Shown in pieces: positions 44,418-54,178 of a stretch of 64,000 nt of DNA; the stretch's first letter is position 1, and each line of letters opens with the position of its first letter. The notes under the pieces were generated by a model, which was not told the DNA's origin, made no database searches, and saw nothing but the letters and a program-made list of their open reading frames with translations. Origin of the DNA: Cyanobacteriota bacterium (lineage in GTDB: Bacteria > Cyanobacteriota > Cyanobacteriia > CACIAM-69d); assembly GCA_022402445.1 (NCBI GenBank), contig JAKRSF010000006.1, positions 1-64,000 of the forward strand, in the 5' to 3' direction. Made by a program: the position numbers and the translations under genes.

Positions 44418-44578
44418 AACTGAAGATCAGCGTGCCGGAGAAAGCAGGTGCCTATGGCTTAATGTCCTGCTGAGGTTGCTGGAGGATGGGACGATTGGGT
44501 TTTAAACAAACCTAGTTGTCCGGGTTGATTCCTACCTCTTGATGACACTCCGGCCTTGGGTTCGGGGTGTTGTTGTTT
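44418..44578 (+). promoter_or_regulatory. L10 leader (ribosomal protein autoregulation)
   Basis: The mRNA segment CAGGTGCC (44446-44453) to GGCTTAATG and CCTGCTGAGG (44468-44477) matches the conserved L10(L12)4-binding hairpin of bacterial rplJ leaders. Downstream, ACACTCCG (44545-44552) pairs with CGGGGTGT (44563-44570) before a TG-rich run, an attenuator candidate. It would let excess L10-L12 complex lower rplJL expression. Confidence 0.8.
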
Positions 44579-44611
44579 GTGGGGGCTGAAATCGACCGAG
44601 GAGGTGAGTTC

Positions 44612-45148
44612 ATGGGTCGAACATTAGCGGATAAGAAGGAGATCGTTGTTGATCTCAAGGAACAGTTGAGCACGACCAGCTTGGCGGTTGTGGTTGACTT
44701 CAAGGGCCTGAGCGTAGCTGAAATTACGGAACTGCGCGATCGCCTCCACGAAAGTGGCGGTTCTTGCAAAGTTGCCAAAAATACGCTCATGCGGATCGCC
44801 GTTGCGGGCGATGAAAACTGGGAACCGATGACGCAGTTTTTGAAGGATTCTTCCGCCTTCTTGCTGCTGAAAGGGGACATCAGTGCTGGCATCAAGGCAT
44901 ACCAAGAATTCCAAAAGGCCACCAAGAAGACGGAACTTCGCGGTGGTGTGATGGAGGGCCGTGCCCTGAGCCAGGACGAGGTGAAGGCGATCGGTGATCT
45001 GCCGTCTAAGGAACAGCTTATGGCGCAGATTGCGGGGGCCATCAACTCCCTGGCGACCAAGATTGCCGTGGGGGTCAAGGAGGTTCCGGCGTCGATCGCG
45101 CGGGGCATCAAGGCCATTGCCGACGGCGAAGGCAACGGGGCGGACTAG
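44612..45148 (+). CDS. rplJ: 50S ribosomal protein L10
   Basis: A 178-residue protein that anchors the L12 stalk. It starts at MGRTLADKKEIVVDLKEQLS, with GAGGAGGTGA just upstream; the frame stays open 15 codons before this within the leader. SLAVVVDFKGLSVAEITELR and KVAKNTLMRIAV are family blocks. rplL follows 110 bases later. Confidence 0.97.
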   Translation: MGRTLADKKEIVVDLKEQLSTTSLAVVVDFKGLSVAEITELRDRLHESGGSCKVAKNTLMRIAVAGDENWEPMTQFLKDSSAFLLLKGDISAGIKAYQEFQKATKKTELRGGVMEGRALSQDEVKAIGDLPSKEQLMAQIAGAINSLATKIAVGVKEVPASIARGIKAIADGEGNGAD

Positions 45149-45258
45149 GGCCTGTTGTTTCGGGCTGCGGGGCTGTTTTTGCGCAGTCAGCGGCTTACCT
45201 TTTCGCCCTTGGGGCGTGGGATTGTTTGAGTTTCAAGCATTGTCTTTAGGAGCAAATC

Positions 45259-45645
45259 ATGTCTGAAAAAGTTGCAGCTTTGATCGAAGGGCTCAAGGGC
45301 CTGACCCTGCTGGAAGCGGCGGAACTCGTGACGGCGATCGAAGACACCTTTGGCGTCAGCGCGGCGGCTCCGGTGGGCGGCATGATGATGGCGGCTCCCG
45401 TTGCGGCGGCGGCTGAAGAGGTGGAAGAGAAGACCGAGTTCGACGTGATCCTCGAAGAGGTGCCTGCCGACAAGAAGATCGCCGTCCTGAAGGTGGTGCG
45501 CGGTCTGACCGGCCTGGGTCTGAAGGAAGCCAAGGAATTGGTGGAGTCTGCTCCGAAGGCGGTCAAGGAAGGCGCGTCGAAGGACGATGCGGAAGCGGCC
45601 AAGAAGGAACTGGAAGAGGCTGGCGCGAAGGTCGCGATCAAGTAA
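45259..45645 (+). CDS. rplL: 50S ribosomal protein L7/L12
   Basis: A 128-residue acidic stalk protein. N-terminal dimer domain, an Ala/Gly hinge ([20 protein letters not shown]), and C-terminal [20 protein letters not shown] through [16 protein letters not shown]. It recruits elongation factors. It is the last gene of the ribosomal cluster; no clear intrinsic terminator is found in the 208 bases before convergent purQ. Confidence 0.98.
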   Translation: MSEKVAALIEGLKGLTLLEAAELVTAIEDTFGVSAAAPVGGMMMAAPVAAAAEEVEEKTEFDVILEEVPADKKIAVLKVVRGLTGLGLKEAKELVESAPKAVKEGASKDDAEAAKKELEEAGAKVAIK

Positions 45646-45853
45646 CTCTAGTCTGCTGGGGCTCGACTGGGGGTTGGTCGCTTGATCGATTCGTTCCCTG
45701 GTCGGGTCCGCCCTTCGATTCTTCTATCTATGGACTGGATCTCCTCTGGGGGCGGTGTGTTATCGCTGCTCCCTTGGGGGGCCAGTTTTTTGGTGTTTGG
45801 GGGCTGCAATGGGGATCGGTGTTGCTTCCCCATCACAGCCGACTTGGGGCGGC

Positions 45854-46555
45854 CTAGGCGATCGCGAGGGCCTGCGCCACTAGTCCTTCAAACAAGGCCA
45901 GACCGTCGGTGTTGCCCATGGCGGGGTCGGCGGCGCGCTCCGGGTGGGGCATCATGCCGAGAATGTTGCCGCGATCGCTGCAAATGCCGGCGATGTCGTT
46001 GAGGGAACCGTTGGGATTTTGCCAAGAATCAACCGCTTGGCCCGGAGCGGGGCAGTAGCGGAAGACGACCTGATGGTTATCCTCGATGCGTTTGAGGGTG
46101 TCTTCGTCGGCGAAGTAGCGCCCTTCCCCATGGGCGATCGGGAGGGTGATGACTTGGCCCGCGCCGTAGCCGCTGGTCCAGGGTAAATCCGTCCGCTCAA
46201 CGCGCAGGGCGACGCGATCGCAGATGAAATGCAGGTCCCGGTTGCGGATCAGGGCACCGGGCAGCAGGCCGCTCTCGGTGAGGATCTGAAACCCGTTGCA
46301 GATGCCGATGACGTATCGCCCCTGCTGGGCCGCTTCGACGGTGGCGCGCAGGGCGGGGGAGAACCGGGCGATCGCGCCGCAGCGGAGATAGTCACCGTAG
46401 CTGAAGCCGCCGGGGATGACGATCACGTCGCAGTCCGCCACGTCCGTTTCCTCGTGCCAAATGGCGCGGGTCGGCTGCCCCAAAATGCCCTGGGCTACCC
46501 ACTGCATATCGCGATCACAATTGGAACCGGGGAAAACGATGATGCCAAATTTCAT
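45854..46555 (-). CDS. purQ: phosphoribosylformylglycinamidine synthase subunit PurQ
   Basis: A 233-residue class I glutamine amidotransferase that supplies ammonia to PurL in purine synthesis. MKFGIIVFPGSNCDRDMQW opens the protein. The nucleophile cysteine is in IGICNGFQILTESGLLPGAL, and the C-terminal HPERAAD contains the catalytic His-x-Glu. ATG 46555 starts this conserved block. purS and purL are not adjacent. Confidence 0.96.
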   Translation of the reverse strand: MKFGIIVFPGSNCDRDMQWVAQGILGQPTRAIWHEETDVADCDVIVIPGGFSYGDYLRCGAIARFSPALRATVEAAQQGRYVIGICNGFQILTESGLLPGALIRNRDLHFICDRVALRVERTDLPWTSGYGAGQVITLPIAHGEGRYFADEDTLKRIEDNHQVVFRYCPAPGQAVDSWQNPNGSLNDIAGICSDRGNILGMMPHPERAADPAMGNTDGLALFEGLVAQALAIA

Positions 46556-46659
46556 GGGGGGAGCTGCCGACGGGGAACGATGACGCAAAACCGAACTGGG
46601 GTTATGGTATCGCGATCGCGCGATCGCGGGGACCGTTGGCCCTGCTAGGCTTTGGAATT

Positions 46660-48117
46660 ATGAAACGCTCCGATGCTCCCCCGGTTACCACTGACGATCT
46701 GCTGTTCTACCTGCGCTGCGCCCGCCGCGTCTATCTCGATGCCCATGGGGATTCCCGGCGGCGCGATCGCCCCGGTGGTTTTGTGGAAAAGTTGCGGGCC
46801 GATGCCCTCGAATATCGCGCGGAAATCCTCAAACGGTTTGACATCACCGCGATCGCCAGTTCCCCCCACGATTGGCGCACCGGAGCCGAAGAAACCCTGC
46901 ACCACATGGCCGAAGGGGTCGCGGCCATCAGCGGCGGCGTGCTGGTGAGCGAGGCGGCGGACGGGCGGCCCCTGGTGGGCTATCCCCATGTGCTGGTGCG
47001 CGAGGAGGGGGTGTCCTGCTTCGGGGACTGGCAATATACGCCCATTGACATCCGCCTGGGCAAAAAGCCGAAACAGGAATATCAAATCGTTGCGGCGTTC
47101 CATGCGGAATTGCTGTCGATGGTCCAGTGCATGTGGAGCGATCGCGCGGAAATTGTCCTGCGATCGCCGTCTCGACCCCATCGGGTGGATCTGGAATATC
47201 GGGTGCCGCAGATGCAAAAGGTGCTCGGACGGCTGCTGGCGACCCTCGATCGCCCGGAACCGCCCCCCTACTTCATCTCCCGCAGCCGCTGTAGCCTTTG
47301 CCCCTGGCTGAATGATTGCCGCGATCGCGCCCGCAGCGATCGGCACCTGTGTTTGCTACCGGGGGTCACCCTCAACCGCTACCGGATTCTGGAAAAACTT
47401 GGCCTCACCACCGTCGAAGCCCTCGCCGACGCCGATCCTGATCGCCTCGCCCCCTTCCCGGAATTTGGCAACGGGGTCATCCCCCAAATCCAGGCCCAGG
47501 CCCGCGCCCACCGGGATGCCCAGCCCGTCCCCCGCGCAGCCCACCCCCACTTCACGGGCGATCGCTTCCCCAGCGCCCCCATTGAGCTCTATTTCGACAT
47601 TGAAGCGGAGCCGGAACGGGGGGTGGATTTCCTCTTTGGCGTTTTGGTGGTCGATCGCGAGGCCGATCGCACCACGTTCCACCCCTGCCTTGCGGAGTCG
47701 CCGGACCAGGAGGCGGAAGCCTGGGGGGAATTTTTGGCCCTGGTGGAGGCCCACGGGGACGCGCCAATTTTTCACTTCTGTGAATACGAAGTGGAAACCA
47801 TCCAACGCCTCGGGGAACAGTTCGGGGTCGATCGCGATCGCCTGCAACGGATCGTGACCCGGTGTGTGGACATCCACGCCTGGACGGTCAAAACCGTGGT
47901 CCTGCCGGTGGAAGGCTATGCCCTCAAGCAGATTGCCGGTTACCTGGGCTTCCAGTGGCGCGACCCGACGGCGGATGGCGGTCAAGCGGTCTATTGGTAC
48001 GATCGCTGGCTGCGGTTGGGCGATCGCGCTGCCCTCGATGCGATCGCCGTGTACAACGAAGACGACTGCCGCGCCACCTGGGCCATTAAGGATTGGCTAG
48101 CGGGATTTTTGGCCTAG
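46660..48117 (+). CDS. TM0106-family RecB-like nuclease with RNase H-like domain
   Basis: A 485-residue two-domain nuclease. The N-terminal part (about 1-240) is Cas4/RecB-like PD-(D/E)XK. It has [18 protein letters not shown], the basic [20 protein letters not shown] active-site strand and a Cys cluster ([11 protein letters not shown]) that may hold an Fe-S cluster. The C-terminal part (about 310-485), with [15 protein letters not shown] and [10 protein letters not shown], is an RNase H/exonuclease-like fold, as in YprB. The family's role is unknown. Start 46660 is preferred over 46636. Its TAG overlaps the trpD stop in CTAG. Confidence 0.85.
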   Translation: MKRSDAPPVTTDDLLFYLRCARRVYLDAHGDSRRRDRPGGFVEKLRADALEYRAEILKRFDITAIASSPHDWRTGAEETLHHMAEGVAAISGGVLVSEAADGRPLVGYPHVLVREEGVSCFGDWQYTPIDIRLGKKPKQEYQIVAAFHAELLSMVQCMWSDRAEIVLRSPSRPHRVDLEYRVPQMQKVLGRLLATLDRPEPPPYFISRSRCSLCPWLNDCRDRARSDRHLCLLPGVTLNRYRILEKLGLTTVEALADADPDRLAPFPEFGNGVIPQIQAQARAHRDAQPVPRAAHPHFTGDRFPSAPIELYFDIEAEPERGVDFLFGVLVVDREADRTTFHPCLAESPDQEAEAWGEFLALVEAHGDAPIFHFCEYEVETIQRLGEQFGVDRDRLQRIVTRCVDIHAWTVKTVVLPVEGYALKQIAGYLGFQWRDPTADGGQAVYWYDRWLRLGDRAALDAIAVYNEDDCRATWAIKDWLAGFLA

Positions 48118-49181
48118 CCCTCCTTCAGGAATGCCGCCAGGGCTTCCACCTTGTCCCAGGCGGCCCCGCTGGCGAGGATGTCCTGGGCCTGTGCCAACGT
48201 GCGCCGGTGGGTGTCCAGTTCCCCGATTTCCCCGCGATCGCCCGCCACCTGGAGCGCCAACGCCGCATTCAGGGCCACCACATCCCGCTGGGCCTGGGTC
48301 CCCTTGCCCTGGAGGATGGCCTTGAGGATATCCGCATTTTCAGCGGGCAGGCCCCCCACCAGCGCCGCCGTCGGGGCCGGGGCCAGACCCAACTCCCGAG
48401 GATCCAACTCCGCCACCGTCAGGCGATCGCCCGCCACAATCGCCAGCCGCGTCCGATCCGCCAGCCCCGCCTCATCCAGCCGCTCATAGCCATGGAGCAC
48501 AATCGCGCGATCGCGCCCGAGCAGTTGCAGCGCCCCCGCGATCGTCTCCACCAGCGCCGGATCAAACGTGCCAATAATCTGCCCCGTCGGCCCCAACGGA
48601 TTCACCAGCGGCCCCAGCAAATTGAACACCGTCCGCACCCGCAACGTTTTGCGCAGCGGAGCCACCGCCTTCATGGCCGGATGCCAGCCAGGGGCAAACA
48701 AAAACGTAATGCCCACCTCGCGCACCGCCGCCCGCACCCGCTCCGGCCTCGCCCCCAGATTAATCCCCAGGGCTTCGAGCACATCCGCCGACCCGGACTT
48801 ACTCGACGCGGCCCGATTCCCATGCTTCGCCACGGGTACCCCCGCCGCCGCCGCCACGAACGCCACCGCCGTCGAAATATTGAACGTGGACGCCCCATCG
48901 CCCCCCGTGCCGCAGGTGTCGATCAGCGGTTTCGGCAGGTCATCGCCCCCCGTCACCGCCGTCGCCTGCCCCTGCAACACCCGCGCCATGCCCGCCAACT
49001 CCGCCGCGCTGGCCCCCTTCGCCTGGAGCGCCGCCAGAATTGCCCCCGACAGCACCGGCGCAATCGCCTCCGCCAGCCAAGCCTCCATCAGGGCCTCCGC
49101 CTGCTCCGCCTCCAGGGACTGGCCCTCCAGCAGGGTTTGCAGCAGCACCGAAGCATCAAACGCAGTCGCAGCAGCACTCAT
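48114..49181 (-). CDS. trpD: anthranilate phosphoribosyltransferase
   Basis: A 355-residue tryptophan-pathway enzyme joining anthranilate to [24 protein letters not shown] binds [24 protein letters not shown] and [10 protein letters not shown] are further signatures. ATG 49181 gives a normal N-terminus; 37 more upstream codons are open but non-homologous. Other trp genes are not adjacent. It is convergent with the nuclease gene, sharing CTAG. Confidence 0.96.
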   Translation of the reverse strand: MSAAATAFDASVLLQTLLEGQSLEAEQAEALMEAWLAEAIAPVLSGAILAALQAKGASAAELAGMARVLQGQATAVTGGDDLPKPLIDTCGTGGDGASTFNISTAVAFVAAAAGVPVAKHGNRAASSKSGSADVLEALGINLGARPERVRAAVREVGITFLFAPGWHPAMKAVAPLRKTLRVRTVFNLLGPLVNPLGPTGQIIGTFDPALVETIAGALQLLGRDRAIVLHGYERLDEAGLADRTRLAIVAGDRLTVAELDPRELGLAPAPTAALVGGLPAENADILKAILQGKGTQAQRDVVALNAALALQVAGDRGEIGELDTHRRTLAQAQDILASGAAWDKVEALAAFLKEG

Positions 49182-49315
49182 GGCAAGGGGAGACTCTAGA
49201 ACAGTACAGGGGTCGGGGCAGCCCAAAAAAAGTTGCGAATCCTGGGCGATCGCGGTTGATATTGTCGCACGCGGTGCTATGATACTCACCACCGCAGCGC
49301 GAAGCGTTGCCCAGT

Positions 49316-49387
49316 GCGGACGTAATTCAGTGGTAGAATGTCAGCTTCCCAAGCTGAACGTCGTGGGTTCGAGTCCCATCGTCCGCT
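49316..49387 (+). tRNA. tRNA-Gly (anticodon CCC)
   Basis: GCGGACG pairs with CGTCCGC as the acceptor stem. The anticodon stem TCAGC/GCTGA encloses TTCCCAA with anticodon CCC, and the T arm is GTGGGTTCGAGTCCCAT. The discriminator is U. It reads GGG. Confidence 0.95.
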
Positions 49388-49687
49388 TTCCAGCCATTGT
49401 CCCAAACCCCTAGCCCTTGGTTCCCACCCCCGGAGCCAGGGGCTTGTTGCATGGCCGCCCACGGCCCCCAATCCATTGAAAAATTAGCGGCACAATTCCC
49501 CAGGATCCCCCGCGATCGCCCCCACCGAACCGCCCCCAAAACGGACAATCAACGTAAATAAACTTGCTTAAAACTCAATAAATTTTCTTAATTATTCAAA
49601 TAGATTCACGATCTGAATTTTTGTAAACAATCGCCGCAAAAGTTCCATACAATAACTGAACGAACACAGGCAAAAACATTGATCACA
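49388..49687. other. AT-rich upstream region of the second ndhD
   Basis: No gene. The final 130 bases are much AT-richer than the surrounding DNA. The inverted repeat ATTCA-N5-TGAAT lies at 49604-49618, and TACAAT at 49648-49653 is a -10 candidate about 35 bases before the start codon. Confidence 0.45.
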
Positions 49688-51376
49688 ATGGCGGCTCAAT
49701 TTCCTTGGCTGACCGCAATACTCGTTATTCCCCTGATTGCGGCCCTGGCGGTTCCCATCCTGCCGGACAAAGATGGTAAAACCCTACGGTGGTATGCCTT
49801 CGGGGTTGGTTTATTCGACCTTCTCCTGATGGCCGTGGTCTTTTGGCAGCACTACGACCCCAGCCAATCCGGGTTCCAAATGGTCGAGAAATACGACTGG
49901 ATCCCCTCACTCGGCCTAAGCTGGGCGCTCTCCGTCGATGGGGTTTCCATGCCCCTGGTGCTGTTGGCGGGGGCCGTGACGACCCTCTCGCTGCTGGCGG
50001 CGTGGCCCGTGGATCGGAAGCCGCGCCTGTTTTATTTCCTGATGCTGGTGCTCTATGCGGCCCAGATCGGCGTCTTTGTGGCCCAGGACTTCCTGCTGTT
50101 CTTCATCATGTGGGAACTGGAGCTGGTGCCGGTTTATCTATTGGTCTGCATTTGGGGCGGCAAGAAGCGTCGCTATGCAGCTACAAAGTTTTTGCTCTAT
50201 ACGGCGGCGGCGTCGATTTTCATTTTGGTGGCGGCGTTGGCGATGGCGCTCCACGGACCCATCACCACGTTTGATATTGCGGAACTGGGCCTGAAGAACT
50301 ATCCCCTGGGAATGGAGCTGTTGCTCTATGCGGGGCTGTTGATTGCCTTTGGGGTGAAGCTGGCGGTGTTCCCGCTGCACACCTGGCTGCCGGATGCCCA
50401 CGGGGAGGCGTCGTCGCCCGTGTCGATGATCCTGGCGGGGGTGTTGCTGAAGATGGGGGGCTATGGGTTGATTCGGTTCAACCTGGGGCTGCTGTCGGAT
50501 GCGCACATTTATTTCGCGCCGGTGCTGGCGATTTTAGGGGTGGTCAATATTATTTATGGCGGCCTTAATTCCTTTGCCCAGACGAATATGAAGCGCCGGT
50601 TGGCCTATTCGTCTGTATCCCATATGGGGTTTGTGCTGCTGGGGCTGGCGTCGTTCACGGATTTGGGCGTGAGCGGGGCGATGCTGCAAATGATTTCCCA
50701 CGGGTTGATTGCGGCGGTGCTGTTCTTCCTGGCGGGGGTGACCTATGACCGCACGAAGACGATGGTGCTGTCGGAGATGGGGGACATGGGCAAGCTGATG
50801 CCGAAGACGTTTGCCCTGTTTACGGCGGGTTCGATGGCGTCGCTGGCGCTGCCGGGGATGAGTGGGTTTGCCAGTGAGTTGGCGGTGTTTGTGGGGCTGA
50901 CCCAGAGCACGATCTACAGTATGCCGTTCCGGGCGGTGACGATTTTCCTGGCGGCGGTGGGGCTGATCCTGACGCCGATTTATTTGCTGTCGATGCTGCG
51001 CCAGTTGTTCTACGGGACGGGGCAGGCTCCGACCTGTGAGCTGGGTGGCGGCGGTGCGAATCGTTTGGCGGATGACTCGAATCCGGCGGTGTGTTTCGGG
51101 AATGATTGTGTGCTGCCCGGTGAGGCGGTGTTCCGGGATGCGTCGGCGCGGGAGGTGGCGATCGCGTTCTGCTTCCTGCTGCCGATTTTGGGGATTGGGC
51201 TGTATCCGAAGCTGATGACCCAGACCTATGATTCGACGCTGGTGGCGGTGAATGCCCAGGTGAATCAGTCCTATGGGCAGTTGGCCCAGCGGAATCCGGG
51301 GATTTATGGGTCTTCGGCGAGTGCGGCGGCAACGGCTCCGACGGTGGGCGATCGCGAGGTGGCGGTGGTGCCCTAG
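49688..51376 (+). CDS. ndhD: NAD(P)H-quinone oxidoreductase chain 4 (second NdhD)
   Basis: A 562-residue antiporter-like NDH-1 subunit. It shares [36 protein letters not shown] and [16 protein letters not shown] with the first NdhD. After [15 protein letters not shown] it has an extra hydrophilic insert of about 30 residues with three cysteines (CELGG, VCFGNDC) before [11 protein letters not shown]. Similar inserts occur in one of the cyanobacterial NdhD paralogues, probably a D2-like form. ATG 49688 follows a TTG at 49679. Its own AT-rich promoter suggests separate regulation. Confidence 0.92.
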   Translation: MAAQFPWLTAILVIPLIAALAVPILPDKDGKTLRWYAFGVGLFDLLLMAVVFWQHYDPSQSGFQMVEKYDWIPSLGLSWALSVDGVSMPLVLLAGAVTTLSLLAAWPVDRKPRLFYFLMLVLYAAQIGVFVAQDFLLFFIMWELELVPVYLLVCIWGGKKRRYAATKFLLYTAAASIFILVAALAMALHGPITTFDIAELGLKNYPLGMELLLYAGLLIAFGVKLAVFPLHTWLPDAHGEASSPVSMILAGVLLKMGGYGLIRFNLGLLSDAHIYFAPVLAILGVVNIIYGGLNSFAQTNMKRRLAYSSVSHMGFVLLGLASFTDLGVSGAMLQMISHGLIAAVLFFLAGVTYDRTKTMVLSEMGDMGKLMPKTFALFTAGSMASLALPGMSGFASELAVFVGLTQSTIYSMPFRAVTIFLAAVGLILTPIYLLSMLRQLFYGTGQAPTCELGGGGANRLADDSNPAVCFGNDCVLPGEAVFRDASAREVAIAFCFLLPILGIGLYPKLMTQTYDSTLVAVNAQVNQSYGQLAQRNPGIYGSSASAAATAPTVGDREVAVVP

Positions 51377-51445
51377 GTCAGGCGGTTGGTTGGCTGATGG
51401 ACCTGATTGGATCTGATCTGCCTACTGCTTGAGTTGATTAATGGG

Positions 51446-51485
51446 ATCCCTGGCCCGGTGGGTCGGGGATTTTTGTTGTTTTTTG
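51446..51485 (+). terminator. terminator after the second ndhD
   Basis: An 11-bp stem, ATCCCTGGCCC (51446-51456) with GGGTCGGGGAT (51460-51470), includes two wobble pairs and is followed by TTTTGTTGTTTTTTG. It lies 69 bases after the stop codon. Confidence 0.8.
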
Positions 51486-51509
51486 TTGTTGGGTTGGGAC
51501 GTGAAATGG

Positions 51510-51995
51510 CTAGGGCTGGGGGCGGTTGGGGTTGAGGAGGGTGCGCTCTACGGCGATCGCGGCGATCGCGAGGGGGATGGCGGCGGTGAGGGCGGCCAGG
51601 GCGATCGCGGCGGGGTCGAAGGGCATCCGTTCTACGGCGGCGAAGGTGCGGGTGAGGGCAAAGGCACCGATCGCGCCGGATTTGAGGTGGGGATTGGCGG
51701 GGTCACTGCGGACGGCGTAGCGGTAGGTGATGCCAAACAAAAACCCCGTCGCGCCGCTGAAGCCAATGCGCAGCCAGGGCCGCACCTGGTCGAGGCCGAA
51801 ACCGTGGGGCAGGGCGATCGCGTCCGTCAGCTCCGTTGGCAAGGGGAGAGATAACCCCGTCGCCAGGGTCAAAATCACGGTGACCAGGAGCACGGTGGTC
51901 CAGGTGGCCGCGATCGCCGCCACTAACCCGGCTTGGATGGACGCAATCCGATCCGCTAGGGGGGTCATGCCCGCCGCTCTAGACTGCTGAACCAT
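51510..51995 (-). CDS. conserved cyanobacterial membrane protein
   Basis: A 161-residue protein with three or four hydrophobic segments. LRIGFSGATGFLFGITYRYAVRSDPANPHLKSGAI is the recognisable conserved part (cited here by its ends, about residues 76-110). GGGAGAGGG upstream supports ATG 51995. It begins 29 bases after cobW ends on the same strand, so it may be the last gene of the cobalt/cobalamin cluster. No function is known. Confidence 0.72.
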   Translation of the reverse strand: MVQQSRAAGMTPLADRIASIQAGLVAAIAATWTTVLLVTVILTLATGLSLPLPTELTDAIALPHGFGLDQVRPWLRIGFSGATGFLFGITYRYAVRSDPANPHLKSGAIGAFALTRTFAAVERMPFDPAAIALAALTAAIPLAIAAIAVERTLLNPNRPQP

Positions 51996-52024
51996 GGTTA
52001 AGTCCCTCTCCCTTGCCCAAACCC

Positions 52025-53149
52025 CTAGGGTGCGATCGCGGCGCGGATGGCCTCCGGGTCCAGGTTGCGGCCAATCACCGCCAACTGGGTCCGGCGTGGT
52101 TCATCGGGCCGCCACCGGCGATCATAAAACGTCTCGAACCGTTGCCCCACCCCCTGCAACACCAGGCGCATGGGTTTGTCCGCCACGTTCACAAATCCCT
52201 TGATGCGATAGATCTCGCGATCGCGCACTAATGCCTGCAACTGCTCGACGAGGGCCGCCGGATCGCAGGGGCCATCGAGCCGCAGGGCCATGGATTCGAT
52301 TTCGTCATCGTGATCATGATCATGGTCGTGGTGATGATCGTGATCGTCATGGCCATCCTCGTGATCGCCGTGATCGTGGTGGTGGCCGTCGTGGTGGCTC
52401 GGGCGGGCCGCGAGGTCATCCTCCACCGCCGCATTGAACCCCAGCAAAATGGCCGGATCGATCTGGCCGCGATCGCACGGCAGAATTTTTACCCCTGGCC
52501 GCAGTTCCGATTGGAGCCAGTTGATCGCGCGATCGCGCCCCGCCCCATCCACACAGTCCGCCTTTGTCAGCAGCACCAGATCCGCGCAGGCCAACTGATC
52601 CTCAAACAACTCCTCCAACGGCGTCTCATGCTCCAGGGTGTCATCCGCCTGCCGCTGCCGTTCCAGGGCCGCCAAATCCCCCACCACGCGCCCCGCCGCC
52701 AACGCCTCGCAGTCCACCACCGTCAGCACCCCGTCCACCGTGGCCCCGTGGCGGATCTCCGGCCAGCGGAACGCCTGCACCAGCGGCTTCGGCAGCGCCA
52801 GCCCCGAGGTTTCAATCACGATGCAGTCCAGGCGATCGCGGCGTTTGAGCAATTCCTGCATCGTCGGCAAAAATTCCTCCTGGACCGTGCAGCAGAGGCA
52901 GCCGTTGGCCAGTTCGAGGATATTGCCGTCCAGTTCATTCCCCGGCGCGCCATTGGAATCCCCGTCCCCGTCCGGCTCGTCGCACACCTGACACGATCGC
53001 AGGAGTTCCCCATCAATGCCCACCTCGCCAAATTCATTGACCAGGACGGCGATGCGGCGACCGCCATTGTTTTGGAGTAAATGGCGGATGAGGGTGGTTT
53101 TACCGGCCCCGAGGAAGCCGGTGATCACGGTGACGGGGATTTTGTGCAT
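52025..53149 (-). CDS. cobW: CobW-family GTPase metallochaperone
   Basis: A 374-residue G3E GTPase. Walker A is GFLGAGKTTLIRHLL, the metal site GCLCC gives Cys84, Cys86 and Cys87, and LTKAD is the guanine-specificity region. A very His/Asp-rich linker (about 250-283) is followed by the CobW C-terminal domain (VNVADKPMRLVLQGVGQRF). A CxxC at 53-56 in a Gly/Asp-rich insert is unusual. Together with the riboswitch and HupE upstream, this favours cobalt delivery for cobalamin rather than zinc. It follows hupE by 54 bases. Confidence 0.88.
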   Translation of the reverse strand: MHKIPVTVITGFLGAGKTTLIRHLLQNNGGRRIAVLVNEFGEVGIDGELLRSCQVCDEPDGDGDSNGAPGNELDGNILELANGCLCCTVQEEFLPTMQELLKRRDRLDCIVIETSGLALPKPLVQAFRWPEIRHGATVDGVLTVVDCEALAAGRVVGDLAALERQRQADDTLEHETPLEELFEDQLACADLVLLTKADCVDGAGRDRAINWLQSELRPGVKILPCDRGQIDPAILLGFNAAVEDDLAARPSHHDGHHHDHGDHEDGHDDHDHHHDHDHDHDDEIESMALRLDGPCDPAALVEQLQALVRDREIYRIKGFVNVADKPMRLVLQGVGQRFETFYDRRWRPDEPRRTQLAVIGRNLDPEAIRAAIAP

Positions 53150-53203
53150 GGTTCAGCTTGGGGAAGGGCGGATGGGCGAAAGGACCGGAACGGGCGGCGG
53201 AGG

Positions 53204-53872
53204 CTAGGCTCCGAGGGCGCTGGCGAGATAGGCGGCTCCGATGCCCGCGATCGCGAAACCGGCATACCGCAGGGGCATTGCGTTTTCGGGGGTGAGGCGA
53301 TTGGCCAGGGTGCGCGCTCCGAGGGCGATCGCCAACTGCACGAGGGTAAATCCACTCAAATAGAAGGCGATCGGGGCCACCTCAACCCCCACCACCGCTT
53401 CGCCGTAGGCATAGCCATGGAAAATGCCGGCGACGATCGCGGCGATCGCCAGGGCCACCGTTGGCCCAAGGCCCGACTTCAACGGTTGCGGCCACGCCAA
53501 TAGAACGCCGATCGCGAGGACCGACAGGGCGATCGTCCCCTCCAGCAGGGGCAAATCCACCGCTTGCAGATGCAGACCCGTACCCGCCAGCGCCGCGATC
53601 GCGAAGGCCACCGGCACCACAACCCCCCAGGGACGCCGCGCCGCCACTAGCCCCGACGCCACCACAAAGGCGCAGTGGTCGAGCCCAATGACCGGGTGGG
53701 CCAAACCGGACATGAACCCTTCGTAGCCCGTTGCGATCGGACGGCCTCCCATGGCGTGGTGGGCCAGGGCGGGCAGGGCCGTCAGCAGCGCCACGGGCAG
53801 GGTCAGCAGGGCCGCCCGCACCGAACGAACGATCGCGATCGGGGACGGTTTCGAGAGGGGAAGATGACGCAT
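53204..53872 (-). CDS. HupE/UreJ-family nickel/cobalt transporter
   Basis: A 222-residue membrane protein with a signal-like N-terminus (about 15-38, ending LPALAHHAMG) and six hydrophobic segments. The metal motif HPVIGLDHCAFVV is typical of HupE/UreJ permeases. Members near hydrogenase or urease genes carry nickel; those behind cobalamin riboswitches are thought to carry cobalt. No hydrogenase or urease gene is seen here, so cobalt is favoured. ATG 53872 is preferred over a longer frame. Confidence 0.85.
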   Translation of the reverse strand: MRHLPLSKPSPIAIVRSVRAALLTLPVALLTALPALAHHAMGGRPIATGYEGFMSGLAHPVIGLDHCAFVVASGLVAARRPWGVVVPVAFAIAALAGTGLHLQAVDLPLLEGTIALSVLAIGVLLAWPQPLKSGLGPTVALAIAAIVAGIFHGYAYGEAVVGVEVAPIAFYLSGFTLVQLAIALGARTLANRLTPENAMPLRYAGFAIAGIGAAYLASALGA

Positions 53873-54178
53873 GGAAAAACCTCGTGAATGGAATTGAAAG
53901 GGTGGAAATGATGGCAACATCGGAGCCAAAAAGGTTGCCCAGCCCCCCAAAACTTAAACCTGGGTGGGGAACGGAGCGGCCAATTTCAAGAAATTTTGGG
54001 GAATTCCTAGGGCGCGGATCCCGGCCATGGCAGCCGCTGCGACCACGGGCCTAGGACGCTCAGGGGGATGCCCTGAACTTGGTCCGCTGCGCAGCGGCGA
54101 GGGGTTGAGGCCCTGGCCACGGCGGCCCCTGGTGCCCGTCTGGGCCATGGAATGCCTTGGGGGGATGTGCCCTCTGGC
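53873..54178. other. spacer between the DUF1636 and hupE genes
   Basis: No gene. A 14-bp perfect palindrome, CCGCTGCGCAGCGG, lies at 54084-54097. No second cobalamin riboswitch is visible. A GC-rich stretch before a T run near 53930-53960 (minus strand) might partly terminate transcription. Confidence 0.35.

Noticed and set aside
52310-53080. Val/Ile/Arg-rich frame opposite cobW
   Set aside because: It is the antisense shadow of the His/Asp-rich linker (GTG/ATC repeats) of cobW.
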